Of a DNA stretch of 64,000 nt, positions 53,918 to 64,000 are shown piece by piece. The DNA comes from Typhlomys cinereus. Lineage: Eukaryota > Chordata > Mammalia > Rodentia > Platacanthomyidae. Position numbers and translations under genes: made by a program. The notes beneath the pieces were generated by a model that made no database searches, was not told where the DNA came from, and saw only the letters and a list, made by a program, of their open reading frames with translations. Every line of letters starts with the position of its first letter. Position 1 is the stretch's first letter. The stretch spans positions 933,078 to 997,077 of the forward strand of contig JALPQD010000629.1 in assembly GCA_023101885.1 (NCBI GenBank), in the 5' to 3' direction.

Positions 53918-54469
53918 AGGAGCATGTGCGCTTCCAGCTATGTGCTGCGCGCCTTCAGGAGTGTGTGCAAAAACCACACCCCTGAAGACAAAGTAGGAAA
54001 TAAGATGCTCATGCCCTGGTTTTGAGAAGTGGATGTGCAGAAATATCAAATACAAAGCCCTGTGACGCAGGGTGGTCAAGAGTGGCCACAGAGGCAGGAA
54101 GTTTCCTAAAACACAGCAGACATTCAGAAAACGGTGCTTAAAATGAATGCTGTAGTTTCCGCTAAGTGTGTGCTGGTGGAGTGACGGGACTCAGCACGCA
54201 TCCGCGGAGGGACGGTGCTAGAAAGACTTGCAAAGAAGCCAGAAAAGCAGTTCAAGCGAAGGAAACATTTCCTAGACCAAGAGTCACGTGAGCATATGCC
54301 CTTCCCTAGGACTTAAAATGATAACCATGCCCTGCCACTCTCAGTCTCTTCAACCGTAAAATGGGTTTCGAGCTCCAGGTGGTGGGGCAGCTGGACAGGC
54401 TGAGGGGCGGGTTTAGTGTGTAGCTTTGCACAGCCTCACCTGGCCTGACTGTCTCTGGGCACTAACCAG

Positions 54470-54885
54470 CATCACTGAGTGCTTATTGGATACGCTGCTG
54501 AGTTGCCTGCTGCAGTTGCCTTCTGAATGCCTACTATATAAACTGTGGAACACTTGCTGGATACACTCGCTGCGAGGTACAGTGCTGAGCGCCTGCTGCA
54601 TACACTGCTGGAGCGTCTGCGAGGTACAAGCTGAGCGCCTGCTGCATATACTGCTGGAGCGTCTGCGAGGTACAGTGCTGAGTGCCTTTTGCATACACTG
54701 CTGAGCGCCTACTGAACGCCTCCTGGATAAACTAAAGAGCACCTGCTAGATACACTGCCAAATACCTGCTAGATCAACTATGGAGTGCCTGCTGGATAAA
54801 GTGTTGCGTGCCTGCTGATAGTGTACCCCAAAGTGCCTACTGTATGCACTGCTGAATACCTGTTGCATACACTGTGGGGGCATCT
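54470..54885. repeat. Minisatellite with about 23-base unit
   Basis: Around 17 imperfect copies of a unit close to GAGCGCCTGCTGCATACACT plus three bases. A longer period (about 50 bases, containing GGAGCGTCTGCGAGGTACA) is repeated between 54570 and 54680. No known repeat family comes to mind. Confidence 0.8.
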
Positions 54886-55034
54886 GAGGACCCTTGTCCC
54901 TCCCTGACTCTGCCTGTCTGGGCAGGAAAGGGTGGCGGCTCCTTTAAGGCAGGCCCCAGCTGGGCTGCCTGGATATCGGAGCAGAGACCAGATTAGGTGA
55001 CTGAGGCGTAGGGCCCAGGCCAGATGCGCCAGAG

Positions 55035-55325
55035 TGGGACCTCGTTATGTATTCATGAGCTGTGAGGAAGAGAAATGAAAGGAATCATTATCGCCCACAC
55101 TGTTACTAATGACACGTACCTGGAGCCCGCGCACCTCTGGAAATCCAATGACACACTCGGAGAGAAAATGCATTCCTGCCCCGGCGTGAGCGCTCTCTCG
55201 CGGCCCTCCTCATTGCCATTCACTCGGGCGACATTTACAATTCTTCTGCCATTATGTCCGACCAGGGCCTCTGAGCCTCTGTCACGACCTGCACATTAGC
55301 TGTAAATTGGAAATTCCACAGCGCG
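55035..55325. promoter_or_regulatory. Candidate conserved non-coding element downstream of PAX7
   Basis: A 290-base unique block: TATGTATTCATGAGCTGTG, GGAATCATTATCGCCCAC, TTACTAATGACACGTACC, CATTTACAATTCTTCTGCC, CATTATGTCCGACC and CACATTAGCTGTAAATTGG. Mixed AT-rich cores with many retained CpGs (GCGTGAGCGCTCTCTCGCGG). Its look is that of an old developmental enhancer. Confidence 0.4.
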
Positions 55326-57249
55326 GCCAGGGAAGGCCGGAACGCAGTGGGGCGCAGGAGTCAGGAGGTATGGGGGGTCCAAGAGAGGGTGCTGAAGGAC
55401 TGCAGGCAGGGCCCAGGAGGGGGGAGACCCTGCTGCTACCCCAGATCTGTCCCCAGTCTGACCGTCCACCGCAGTAAGCCCAGCCCGACACCTTGGCAGC
55501 AGCCTCCCACCTGTGACCCCCAAACCTTGGCTATCCATCTGCCTCCCGCAAGGCACTTCAGGTCCTTTGTTCCCTTCGAAAGATCATGGGACTGTAGAGA
55601 CCACGGACCAGAAACACCTGCCCCTCTGTACTTTGCAAAACAGCACACGCTGATCTCGATGGATCCTGCCACCACGCTGGTCCAGTGAGATCCCTGTAAG
55701 CACAGAAGGGACGATCCACGCTCAACAAGATGACGGGCTGATGTGTCCAAGGTCACCCCTCGGGGAGGGAGAAGAGCTGGGGCTTGACCCAGCGCTGCAA
55801 CAACCAGAGACTTGGAAATTCCAAGCACAATATTCGGCCTCTCCGTGCCGCATCTTTAACAGCCTCTGCTCCCGGTCCAAGTCCAGCAGTCCCAGCGGGC
55901 AGACCTGCACGCACCTGGGTGGGAAAGAGGCAGAGCTGAGAGATCTGCCACACCCAGGGGCACGGGCATTCTGGGCAGTGTCCAGCATGCTCCAGGCTGC
56001 CAGATCTGTCTCTGTGGCCCGGGAAGCAGAGCTGCACGGGTGTGAGATGCAGGGAAACCTGGCTTGAGTTCACCCCGGGCACTCAGACCAGAAACGGATA
56101 GGGTCGTGGTATTCCCACGGAACAAACTTTCAGTGTCTACACACTTCCACTGTCAGTCTGCTCTGAAGTTTGCATTAACCAGGTGTTCTTTTCAGGTGCT
56201 AAATTTGTCAGTCTGAGCCCAAGGCACCCCACCATGGCCCAGCATCAGCCGGAGGATAGGAGTCAGTGCCCCCCAGCCACCATTCCCAAGAATGTGCAAA
56301 CTTTAGCTAGAGAGTTCCTTCCCTGGGCCTTTTTGTGTGACTAGGTCTGATCACAGTATAACAGGAGTGAATGTATGTCAGACCCTTGTGGGTTATGTCT
56401 TCCCATGTCCTGTAGGTGTGATGGCAGCAGCTGCAGCAGCTGTTGTGGAAGAAGCTTCAGACTGGGCATGCGTGGTTGCTCCTTGCAAGCCCCAGCCACT
56501 TACTTCCGGAATATTAACTGGGAGTTAAAAAAAATCAATTAAAAAACCTCATTTGCATAAGCTACTGGTATTATCATTTGTTCTAGTAGTTTAGACTGCA
56601 CCCTGAGCGATCCGGTTCCCCGGGAGGGTGCCAGCCCCTGGGGAGGGTAAGACCCTGTCTCTAAATAAATAAATAAACAAGGTGAAAATATGGCCCGTAG
56701 GGACTTTTCGCTGCAATAAGTATGAATAAGAAAAGCCCACAAAACCATCACTGATCCAGAGACCTGGTGGCTGAATACAACACGACGCCAAGGGGCTGCT
56801 AAATGGCAAAAGGCATTGGTTCTCCTGAACCATGCAGGGAAATACGAACAAGTCCATGGAATACATTGTAGGAGGGGACATTGGGGGTTACATGGGCACA
56901 AGCCCTCCCGACTGACTCCTTATCCTCCAGCTCATTCTAGGCCATGGTGGGGTGCCTTGGGCTCAGATGGGCAAATTTAGCATAGACAGGGGCTGTGTCT
57001 ATGAGGCCAGATATGCCCCTCCCGGTCACCCTGGGACACACCCCAGTGTCAGCCCTTTGCCTCCCCCAGCTTGCCTTGCGGACACATCGGTCGCCCACCA
57101 GCACCAAGAAAGGACAGAAACAGAGGACGCAACTGCCCACAGCAGCACCCCTAGAAAAGGACAGGCACACACAGGCAGGTGCACTATGGGGGTCTGTCAA
57201 CTTGTCGGGGTCTAGCATCACCTGTGAGATACGTCTCTGGGCAAATCTG

Positions 57250-57520
57250 TGAGGCACAATCTAGACGAGACTAATAGGAGAGGGAAGCCCACCCTGTGTG
57301 TCATGGACTGGGGTCCCAGACCGAGTAAAAAGGAGAAAGCGAGCCAAGCACCATTCATCTCGCTCCCTGTTTCCTGACCGTGGCGCCACGTGACCACTCA
57401 CCTGGCGCACCCGCCACCCGCCTTCCCCGCCATGGTGGACTGTAACCATGAATGAGCTCTCCTCGCCTTGAGATGGTTTCCTCGGGCATCTTTCACAGCC
57501 ACAAGGAAAGTAACGACTCC
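57250..57520 (-). mobile_element. Medium-length interspersed repeat (type A), inverted
   Basis: GGGTCCCAGACCGAGTAAAA, TCTCGCTCCCTGTTTCCTG, CACGTGACCACTCACC, CCGCCATGGTGGACTGTAAC and CTTTCACAGCCACAAGG are type A words on the opposite strand. Confidence 0.6.
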
Positions 57521-57703
57521 AAGGTCATCCCTGAAGATGTGCTGGCTGGGGGAGCTGGTAGGGGGCAGGTTCCAAATGCCAGGCTGCCTTGGCCTGAGGG
57601 ACGTGCCAGCTGCCAGCTGCCTCCTCTGCTCTTCTCCATAGTAACAACCAGCTGCCTGTACCTGGGTCTCAGCTCAGCTACCCCACAGCACCTGACTCTG
57701 AAT

Positions 57704-57855
57704 CTTCCTTCCTTCCTTCCTTCCTTCCTTCCTTCCTTCCTTCCTTCCTTCCTTCCTTCCTTCCTTCCTTCCTTCCTTCCTCCCTCCCTCCCTCCCTTCC
57801 TCCCTCCCTCCCTCCCTTCCTTCCTTCTTTCCTTCTTTCCTTCCTTCTTCCTCAC
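57704..57855. repeat. (TTCC)n / (CCCT)n tetranucleotide array
   Basis: About 19 TTCC units to 57780, then CCTC and TTCC blocks and TTCTTTCC variants. All-pyrimidine for about 150 bases. Confidence 0.95.
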
Positions 57856-58804
57856 CAGCACAAGTGAATGCATTCCACCATCCCAGCGCCTCCCCCTCCT
57901 CTCTACAACATTATCCGAGCATACGCTACGTGTCGAGGACCGAGGATGCTATAGCTGATAGACGCGGCTTCTGCCTTTAAGCAAAACTCGCTGGGCCTCC
58001 GTCTACTCATCTGCAGGACAGAATACCAATCCCGTCAGCTTCACCAGGGTGCTGTCTGGCTCTTGGAAGGCCGTTCATGAGGCCACTCCAGGGGAGGCAG
58101 TCTGCGAGGAGGAAAGGAGGCCCACAGAGAGTAGGGGACCTGGGTTCAAGTAACCGCATGGACACAGCAGCTGAGGGACTCTGAACAGATCATCAGGTCT
58201 TTGCAGAGAGCAGAGCCCCGAATCCTGGTGTTTAAGCACTTGCCATGCACCGGAGACAGGGCTAAGCAACTCATCGGGTTCCGGTTAACCAAAGTGCCAC
58301 AGCTGCAGGTGCGAACGGAGACGGAGGAGATCAAGAAGCATGCACGAGGTCAAGCAAACCACTGTCACACGACCCACAGTCACACGGCTCACCCACCAGC
58401 TAGTGCCCAGCCACCAGCATTCCGGGCCCTGATGGTGCAGGCTGACCCAAAGCTCACACAGAGAAAAGACCCCTCACCTTGGTTCACTCACACCTGTCTT
58501 AGCATAGATCATGCGTCATGTCTTTTTATGCGTTATACATGTCTTGGCATGCACCATGCATGTCTTGGCCTGTGTCATGTGTGTCTTGGCGTGTGCTATT
58601 TACATCTCACTATACAATGTCCCTATCTTGGCATGAGTCAAGCATGTCTCGGCACACATCATACATACCTCAGCGTGTGTCCTGGTCCTGTTGACTCTTT
58701 GGTTTGGGGGAGGGGGAGGTTGTTGGATGCTTGCTCTCTGCATCGGAGGACATGGGGGTCTTGTGCATCCTGGCTGAGTGCTCTACCACTGAGCGACACC
58801 CTGG

Positions 58805-58900
58805 TTTGGGTTGTGTGCATCTCAGGGTGGCCTTGAACTCGTGATCCTCCAGTCTTCCTGTCCCAGCCTCCTGCCGTGTGCTCTCGTGACAGGCAGGAGC
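58805..58900 (-). mobile_element. B1 SINE fragment, inverted
   Basis: CAGGGTGGCCTTGAACTCGTG, ATCCTCCAGTCTTCCTG and CCCAGCCTCCTGCCGTG are inverted B1 words. The preceding GAGTGCTCTACCACTGAGCG (58768-58787) is an inverted ID-type head. Confidence 0.75.
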
Positions 58901-59604
58901 CGTGTCGCCCCGTCTGCTAGGTGCTCATTGCTGGGTTTTCAAAGGTGACGTGTATGTTGCTGTGCACACTCCATCAGCTCTCAGAGCAAGGACGGGGTCC
59001 CCCTGGTAGAACGGGGTCCCCCAGGTCAAGCCCAGGGGATCCCCACAGGTTTGATCAACCTGTCCTTAATCTCACCGATTCATAGCTGCCTTCAGTTGAA
59101 ACCTCAGCTTCTGTGCCCTGGAGGGGTAAGAGGGCGGAAAGTCTCTCCCAAGTGTCTTGTCCAGTGGCTGGCACTGCTGGGCAACGGAAATCAGGTCCTG
59201 GGCCCCCTGCAGCTCGGCATGAGCAGGTCCCCACCAGACTTCCCACACCAAGGGAGCTGCTCTTCCTCACCCGCACGTGGTCTTCCAAAGCTTAGGGTGG
59301 CAGGCGCGAGCCGGTCCCACCCCATCACAATGGCTCTCCCTGGAGACTCAAACGAAGAGGCTTTTACCCCAAGGCCACTCAGTGATCGTGACTTCGGCCT
59401 CCTGGCTTGAAATCAACTTTCCCATTCATTCCCTGCCCAGCCTGGAATGCCCCCCCGCCAGGACCTGCCATGGCTCCCTCTTCCTCATCCTCCCCTCAAC
59501 AAACTGTCTCAAGTGCAGGTCTGCCAGCCACCCCAGGAGCTCCCAAGCCCTTCCGCATCAGTCGCTGCCAGCCCCGGAGCAACTGCCACCTGCTTACCAG
59601 GATG

Positions 59605-60010
59605 CTGGTATGTTGCTGATAAACCCACGACCAAAGAGCTTAGCAGAACAAAGAGGGGGTGTTCTTTCTTACGATGCTTGGTTACAGTTCTTAGTCCAGC
59701 TTGGCAGGAGAGCTCATACCAACACCAGGAGCCCAGGGAACTGGCCACAAGGCTGGCTGGGGGGTCTGGGGGAGGCAAAGCTCACTTGACAGACACCAAG
59801 ACTGCCAAAGAATGCCAACTCACTGAATCGACGCCCTCCATGTACCCACCTGCCCGGCAAATGGTCCCGCCCACCGTGAACTGGGCCTTCCCACGTCAAT
59901 CAGACTGCAGGCCTGCTCAGAGCTTGCCTTGACTATTGATTCTTCACAGATGTGCCCAGAGCTCAGGCCTTGATTGTCAGGCTGACGCCTGCGTCTCTAA
60001 CTAGCACACC
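59605..60010 (+). mobile_element. Medium-length interspersed repeat (type B)
   Basis: TATGTTGCTGATAAACCCAC, TTACAGTTCTTAGTCCAGCT, GAACTGGCCACAAGG, TGATTCTTCACAGATGTGCC and GATTGTCAGGCTGACGCC match copies at 35810 and 36895. Confidence 0.65.
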
Positions 60011-60944
60011 ACCCAACCTGCTCAAGGCCGGCCGCGTCCTTGGTCTGGCTCAGAACTATGCACCACACAAGTTCCTCATCTCGATCTTGGGGGATGAGCA
60101 ATGAGGGTCCCACAGTCTAGAACTCTGGCGTCTCCTGCGGTGGAGCAGGAAGAAGCCACGGGAGACCCGAGGGCCACCCTCAATCCACAGCTGGGACCGT
60201 ATCTGCCTCTGGGGAGGCCTTGGGGCCATCTGGTTCTATTAGAGGCGTCAGAATCTAGACAGCCAAGAAGCGAGTCCAGCAAGAAGAGGCCAGGAGAAGC
60301 CCAGGAGCAGGCTAGGGAGGCAACTGTCACCCTGGCAGGACGGCTGGCAGAAGCTATGCACCAGGCCGGACCTCCAGAGACCACCACCATGTTTCTCAGA
60401 CACATCTCCTCCTTCCTCATCTGACTGCTGCCTCCATCCTCTGTGATGCTTGGATTAGTCACTTCTTGTCCCAGGTCCCCCAGAGTGACTGCAAAGAGAG
60501 GGGGCTGAGCATTCATGGGGCTCTCCTGGCTGAGGGGTGCTGAGCATTTCTGGGAACCCTGACATCTCCCAACCTCTGTGGTAGCTATGATGCACTTCCT
60601 AGTGCAAAGCATTCTGGGACTTTTCCCCCTGGTAGTCCCGTATCACCAGCCAGGCACCACTTTGCTGGCCCCTCGGTGGGCTTCCCCCCACCCCATTCAG
60701 CACTCCTCCTAGTCCCACCTCCTCTCCCACCCCCAGATCCAGGCGAGCAGAGGCCTCTCTCCCTCCTCTCCCCCTTCCCCTCCCTGGGCTTTTGATCCCT
60801 TGCTTCTCCCTTCATGGCCACCTGTCCCACAGCCCTGAGGGAGCCGCCTAAGCACCCGTGCTCCCTGGGGGGCTGCCAGGAGACTGTTGCCACAGTTGGT
60901 CACCCTCCAGGTCTCTGGTGCCTGGCAACACATGCTAATGACAG

Positions 60945-61090
60945 AGGTGATGGTGATGGTGGTGATGATGATGACGGTGATGATGGTGGCGATGATGATG
61001 ATGATGGGAATGATGGTGGTGATGGTTACGGTGGTGACAGGGACAATGTTGGTGGTGACAGTCATAATGGTCATGGTGATGATGAAATTA
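60945..61090. repeat. (GAT/GGT)n imperfect trinucleotide tract
   Basis: GATGATGATGACGGTGATG-type units over 145 bases, antisense in sense to the CAY array at 39500. Confidence 0.9.
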
Positions 61091-61196
61091 ACAAGGAAGT
61101 ACTGCTCTGTTGAACTTCTCTGTAGAACTCTGCTGGGTTCACCATGCACATGTGTCACTCAACTCTGTGAAGCAAGATGCTTGATTGTCCTCAGCA

Positions 61197-61285
61197 GGGC
61201 CAAGGAGCTGGCTCAGTGGTACGAGTTGGTACAAGGGCATGTTACGCAAGCCTGACAACCAGAATGTGATGCCCGGAACACACAC
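61197..61285 (+). mobile_element. B4/ID-type SINE head before an expanded CA region
   Basis: AAGGAGCTGGCTCAGTGGTA and CAACCAGAATGTGATGCCCG fit a decayed tRNA head; related body-like words (GCTTGCATCTGTAAGCTCAG, CAGAGTGATGGCC) reappear at 61902-62015 after the CA/CATG array. Confidence 0.5.
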
Positions 61286-61900
61286 GCATGCGCGCACACA
61301 CGCACATATACCCGTGCAACCACACGTGTACACATATGCACACATACCCGTGCATGCATGCACATGTGCATACATGCGTGCACACACATGCACACATATG
61401 CACATGCACACACACCCATGCGTGCTCATGTATGCACACACATGCATACACATGCACACACATGCATGCATACCCGTGCATGCACACATAGACATGTGTG
61501 TGCACACATACCATTCATGCATGCACACATAGACACATGTATACATACCCATGCATGCACACATACACATATACACAGGCACACATAGCCATGCATGTAC
61601 ATACACCTATACATGTACATGTCCACATATCACGCATGCACACACATGCATACACACCCATGCATGCACGCACATGCATACACACCCATGCATGCACACA
61701 CATGCATACATATCCATGCATGCACACCCATGCATGCACACACATGCATACATATCCATGCATGCACACACATGCATGCGCATACACATACACACATACA
61801 CATGCGTGTACACACATACACACTGCACACGTACCCATGTATGCACGCACACACGTATACACATATGCATGTATACATATATACACACGTACATGCAGAG
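61280..61900. repeat. ACAC/GCAT minisatellite, about 600 bp
   Basis: Imperfect tandem units such as CACACATGCATACACACCCA, with ATGCATGCACACACATGC repeated many times, most regular between 61630 and 61770. Spurious His-Thr-Met or Cys-Val frames are open across it. Confidence 0.9.
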
Positions 61901-62832
61901 GCTTGCATCTGTAAGCTCAGTACTCCTGTGATATGATGAGAGAAAGACAGAAGAATCACCCAAAAGCTTGGAGCATCGAGGCCCGAAGCAGGCAGAGTGA
62001 TGGCCAGAGAGACGCTGTTCAGCAGGTGGAAGGACAGAACGGACCGCTGAGAGCTGCGCATACGTGCTGTGACACGTGTGTGCCTGCACTTACACATCCG
62101 ACATACACACACTGATGAGAGTTACTGATCCTTAGTGTAGAAGGGGCAAGTGAGACTTGGGGGAGGCTCAGCCACTTTCCCAAGGTCACACAGCAAGTGG
62201 GCAGCAGGAGCACGATTTGGCTTCCAAGCCCAGACCCAGGACACGATCTTATTCGAGATGTTGCATGTTTCCCCTGGGCTTACGAAGACTTCAGTATCAC
62301 TGAAGAAGTGACGGAACATTCAGGAAGCAAGGAGGCGACGTGCAAGAGCCTGCAGAGTGTCATGCCAATGCAAAGAACACTGGGGACTCCTCTCCTTTGA
62401 TTCGGGACTCTGCACCTGGGAATCTGTCCTGAGGGAGGGACGTGACCCATGGGAGGGGTGTGGCTTGTGCCTAGTGACGTCATCACAGCTGCCTCACTTC
62501 TAGCAGGAGCACCAACAGGAGACACGCTGAGGCCACGGGGAGGTGTGCGGCTGCAGACACTGCTTCAGCCCCTTTGCAATAACGACAGGGTGGCAGAGCC
62601 TGAGGTCCATGCCGGGTGACAGATCAGACAGAAGGGCAAAGGACACCCGGGAGCGGAGGGTTCACACGCCATTGTCCCTCCAAGAGGATCGAGCTAGGAT
62701 CACGATGAGATGCCTTCATGCATCTAGAAACTGGAAAATCCTTACAACGCTGCCACACCACGTGCTGGGAAGCAAGAGGGGAAATGGAGGTTCTCAGCAG
62801 TGCAGCGGGAACACAGCAAAACCACCGAGCAC

Positions 62833-63095
62833 CTCTTCCTCTTCCTCCTCCTCTTCTTCCCCCTCCTCCTCCTTCTCTTCTTCCCCCTCCTCCTCTTCCT
62901 TTTCTTCTTTTCCTTCTCTTTCCCTTCCTCCTCCTCCTTTTCTCTTCCTCCTTTCTCCTCCTCTCCCTCCCCCTTTTTCTGCCATCTCCTCCTCTTTTTG
63001 TTCTTCCTCCTCTGCTTTTCCTCCCTTCCCTCTCCAACCTTCTCCTTTTTCCTTTTCTTCTTCTTCTTCCTCCTCCTCATTTCTTCATCTTCATT
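62833..63095. repeat. Polypyrimidine CTT/CCT tract
   Basis: Over 250 bases of almost pure C/T on the + strand (CTTCCTCCTCCTCTTCTTCC-type), interrupted by a few GCCATC and GTTC words. Confidence 0.95.
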
Positions 63096-63109
63096 TTTTG
63101 TATATAGGT

Positions 63110-63150
63110 ATGTGTGTAGATGTGTGTGTGTGTTGTGTGTGTGTGCATGT
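63110..63150. repeat. GT-rich tract
   Basis: GTGTGTAGATGTGTGTGTGT and a GTTGTGTGTGTGTGC stretch, tail of the inverted SINE that follows. Confidence 0.85.
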
Positions 63151-63154
63151 GCAT

Positions 63155-63280
63155 GCCTTGTAGCCCAGGCTTACCTCAAGCTCACTATGTAGCTGAGAAT
63201 GACTCTTAACTCCTCCTGCCTCCGCCTCTCCAGCACTGAGATGACCACAGACCCCACCACGCCCAGCATCTGAGAGCCTC
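63155..63280 (-). mobile_element. B1-like SINE, inverted
   Basis: TAGCCCAGGCTTACCTCAAG, CTCACTATGTAGCTGAGAATG and CCACCACGCCCAGCATC are inverted B1 words in order. Confidence 0.8.
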
Positions 63281-63479
63281 TCTAATAAAGGAACATGCAG
63301 GCACCATGCATCCCCGACAGGGCACTCCAGGCAAGTACCCCAGAGACAGGAAGAAGGGTGCCTATGCCCAAATGTGGGTGCCCCTTGTCTGCATGAGGGG
63401 CAGATGCTGGGAACGGCCCACAGGTCTTCCAGAGATGAATGTCCCTCATCTAGGGGCCTGATTTAGTGCCACAGCTTTG

Positions 63480-63860
63480 GTGCTATAATGAGCTCCTGAC
63501 AACAACTTAGGGATGAGGGGCTTTTATGACTCCTGACTCCAGGTTATAGTCCATCCAGGCAGGAGAGTTACCCAAAGGAACTGACCACACCACATCCAAA
63601 GTCCAGAGTGGAAAAGACAAAGACCAGTGTCACCTGCTGGCTTTCTAGCTTGCCAGCTTGCCAGAATTACTAATCATATCCATCCTCCCAGGGAATGGTC
63701 CCACCTGCTATGGGCGGGTTTTCCCGCATTAATCATGCAATCAAGACAATCTCCTATAGGCTTGCCCAGAGACCTGCCTTAACTAGATAGTCCCTCAGAG
63801 CTATGCCTAAAGGCTCAAACCCAAGCGTCAAACTGACAGCTGAAACTGTCACAGGTCCAT
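63480..63860 (+). mobile_element. Medium-length interspersed repeat (type B), decayed
   Basis: GCTATAATGAGCTCCTGACA, TTATAGTCCATCCAGGCAGG, GAACTGACCACACCACATCC, TGGTCCCACCTGCTATGGGC and CAAGCGTCAAACTGACAG follow the type B order with many changes. Confidence 0.5.
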
Positions 63861-64000
63861 CCATAGCCACAGGAAGGAACAAGGCGAAAGGTGGCGCGGC
63901 GGACAAGGAAAGGGAAGTAGGAGCCTGTTCACAAAGCACTTCAGCAATGATGGATTATAGAGGGAGGATGACTCAGAGATCACCGCTGAGGAGGGTGGGG

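Larger units (their letters stand above)
30901..64000. other. Intergenic region downstream of PAX7
   Basis: No spliced gene, promoter or RNA gene was recognised in these 33 kb on either strand. Open frames here are short, unsupported by homology that I can recall, or built on simple repeats. Repeats and candidate regulatory blocks are listed separately. Stretches 30900-32510, 37350-38640, 39050-39490, 42310-42600, 43330-44160, 47000-48050, 49860-51060, 51560-52340, 55330-57190, 57960-58800, 60010-60940 and 62070-62820 look like unique or very old sequence in which I see nothing nameable. Confidence 0.7.

Noticed and set aside
54470..54885. CRISPR-like regular repeats
   Set aside because: Units are contiguous with no unique spacers, imperfect, and in a mammalian genome; it is a minisatellite.
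56421..56530. Short frame starting with a run of Ala (MAAAAAAVVEEA)
   Set aside because: Only 37 codons, no splice signals or downstream continuation, and a GCA/GCT-rich start explains the Ala run.
61498..61914. Cys/Val/Met or His/Thr-rich open frames on both strands
   Set aside because: Artefacts of the ACAC/GCAT minisatellite.
62543..63163. 206-codon Ser/Pro/Phe-rich frame
   Set aside because: Most of it is the C/T-rich tract at 62833-63095; no supporting homology.

Overview
This is a mammalian, rodent-type genomic window that carries the 3' end of one recognisable protein-coding gene, PAX7 (+ strand), followed by a long, repeat-rich intergenic stretch. The host call rests on interspersed repeats typical of mouse-related rodents: B1 (7SL-derived), B3/B4-like SINEs and a very active tRNA-headed SINE that opens with GGCTGGAGAGATGGCTCAGG. 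That last family does not look like the murid B2 or ID consensus. Together with B3/B4-like copies it suggests a non-murid member of the mouse-related clade, perhaps a jerboa or jumping-mouse relative. This placement is an inference from memory of repeat families and was not searched.

Layout. Positions 1-18627 are the 3' part of the PAX7 intron before the penultimate coding exon. It holds several AT-rich, homeodomain-site-bearing blocks that look like conserved non-coding elements. The penultimate coding exon (called exon 8 here) is 18628-18874. The next intron (18875-27247) is full of GT-rich and GATG-type satellite DNA. The last coding exon (exon 9) is 27248-27363 and encodes the C-terminal OAR-type tail ending in ETGQAY. 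The 3' UTR probably runs to about 30900, ends near a pair of ATTAAA signals, and carries four miR-1/206 seed matches.

From about 30900 to 64000 no exon of another gene was recognised. In human the next genes past PAX7 (TAS1R2, ALDH4A1) lie tens of kilobases further on, so an empty window is expected. This part contains SINEs inserted into SINEs with readable target-site duplications, at least ten medium-length interspersed repeats of two types, one LTR-like sequence on the - strand, large micro- and minisatellites, and three blocks (42810-43020, 43180-43330, 55035-55325) that look like conserved regulatory DNA.

Only the two PAX7 exons are real coding sequence that I can support. Open frames elsewhere are translations of CA/GT, GGAT, CAY, AAG and TTCC repeats or chance frames. 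No bacterial-type system, CRISPR array or novel protein system is present. The more interesting material is in PAX7 isoform and 3' UTR regulation, the satellite array crowding the last splice acceptor, and the insertion history of the tRNA-headed SINE.
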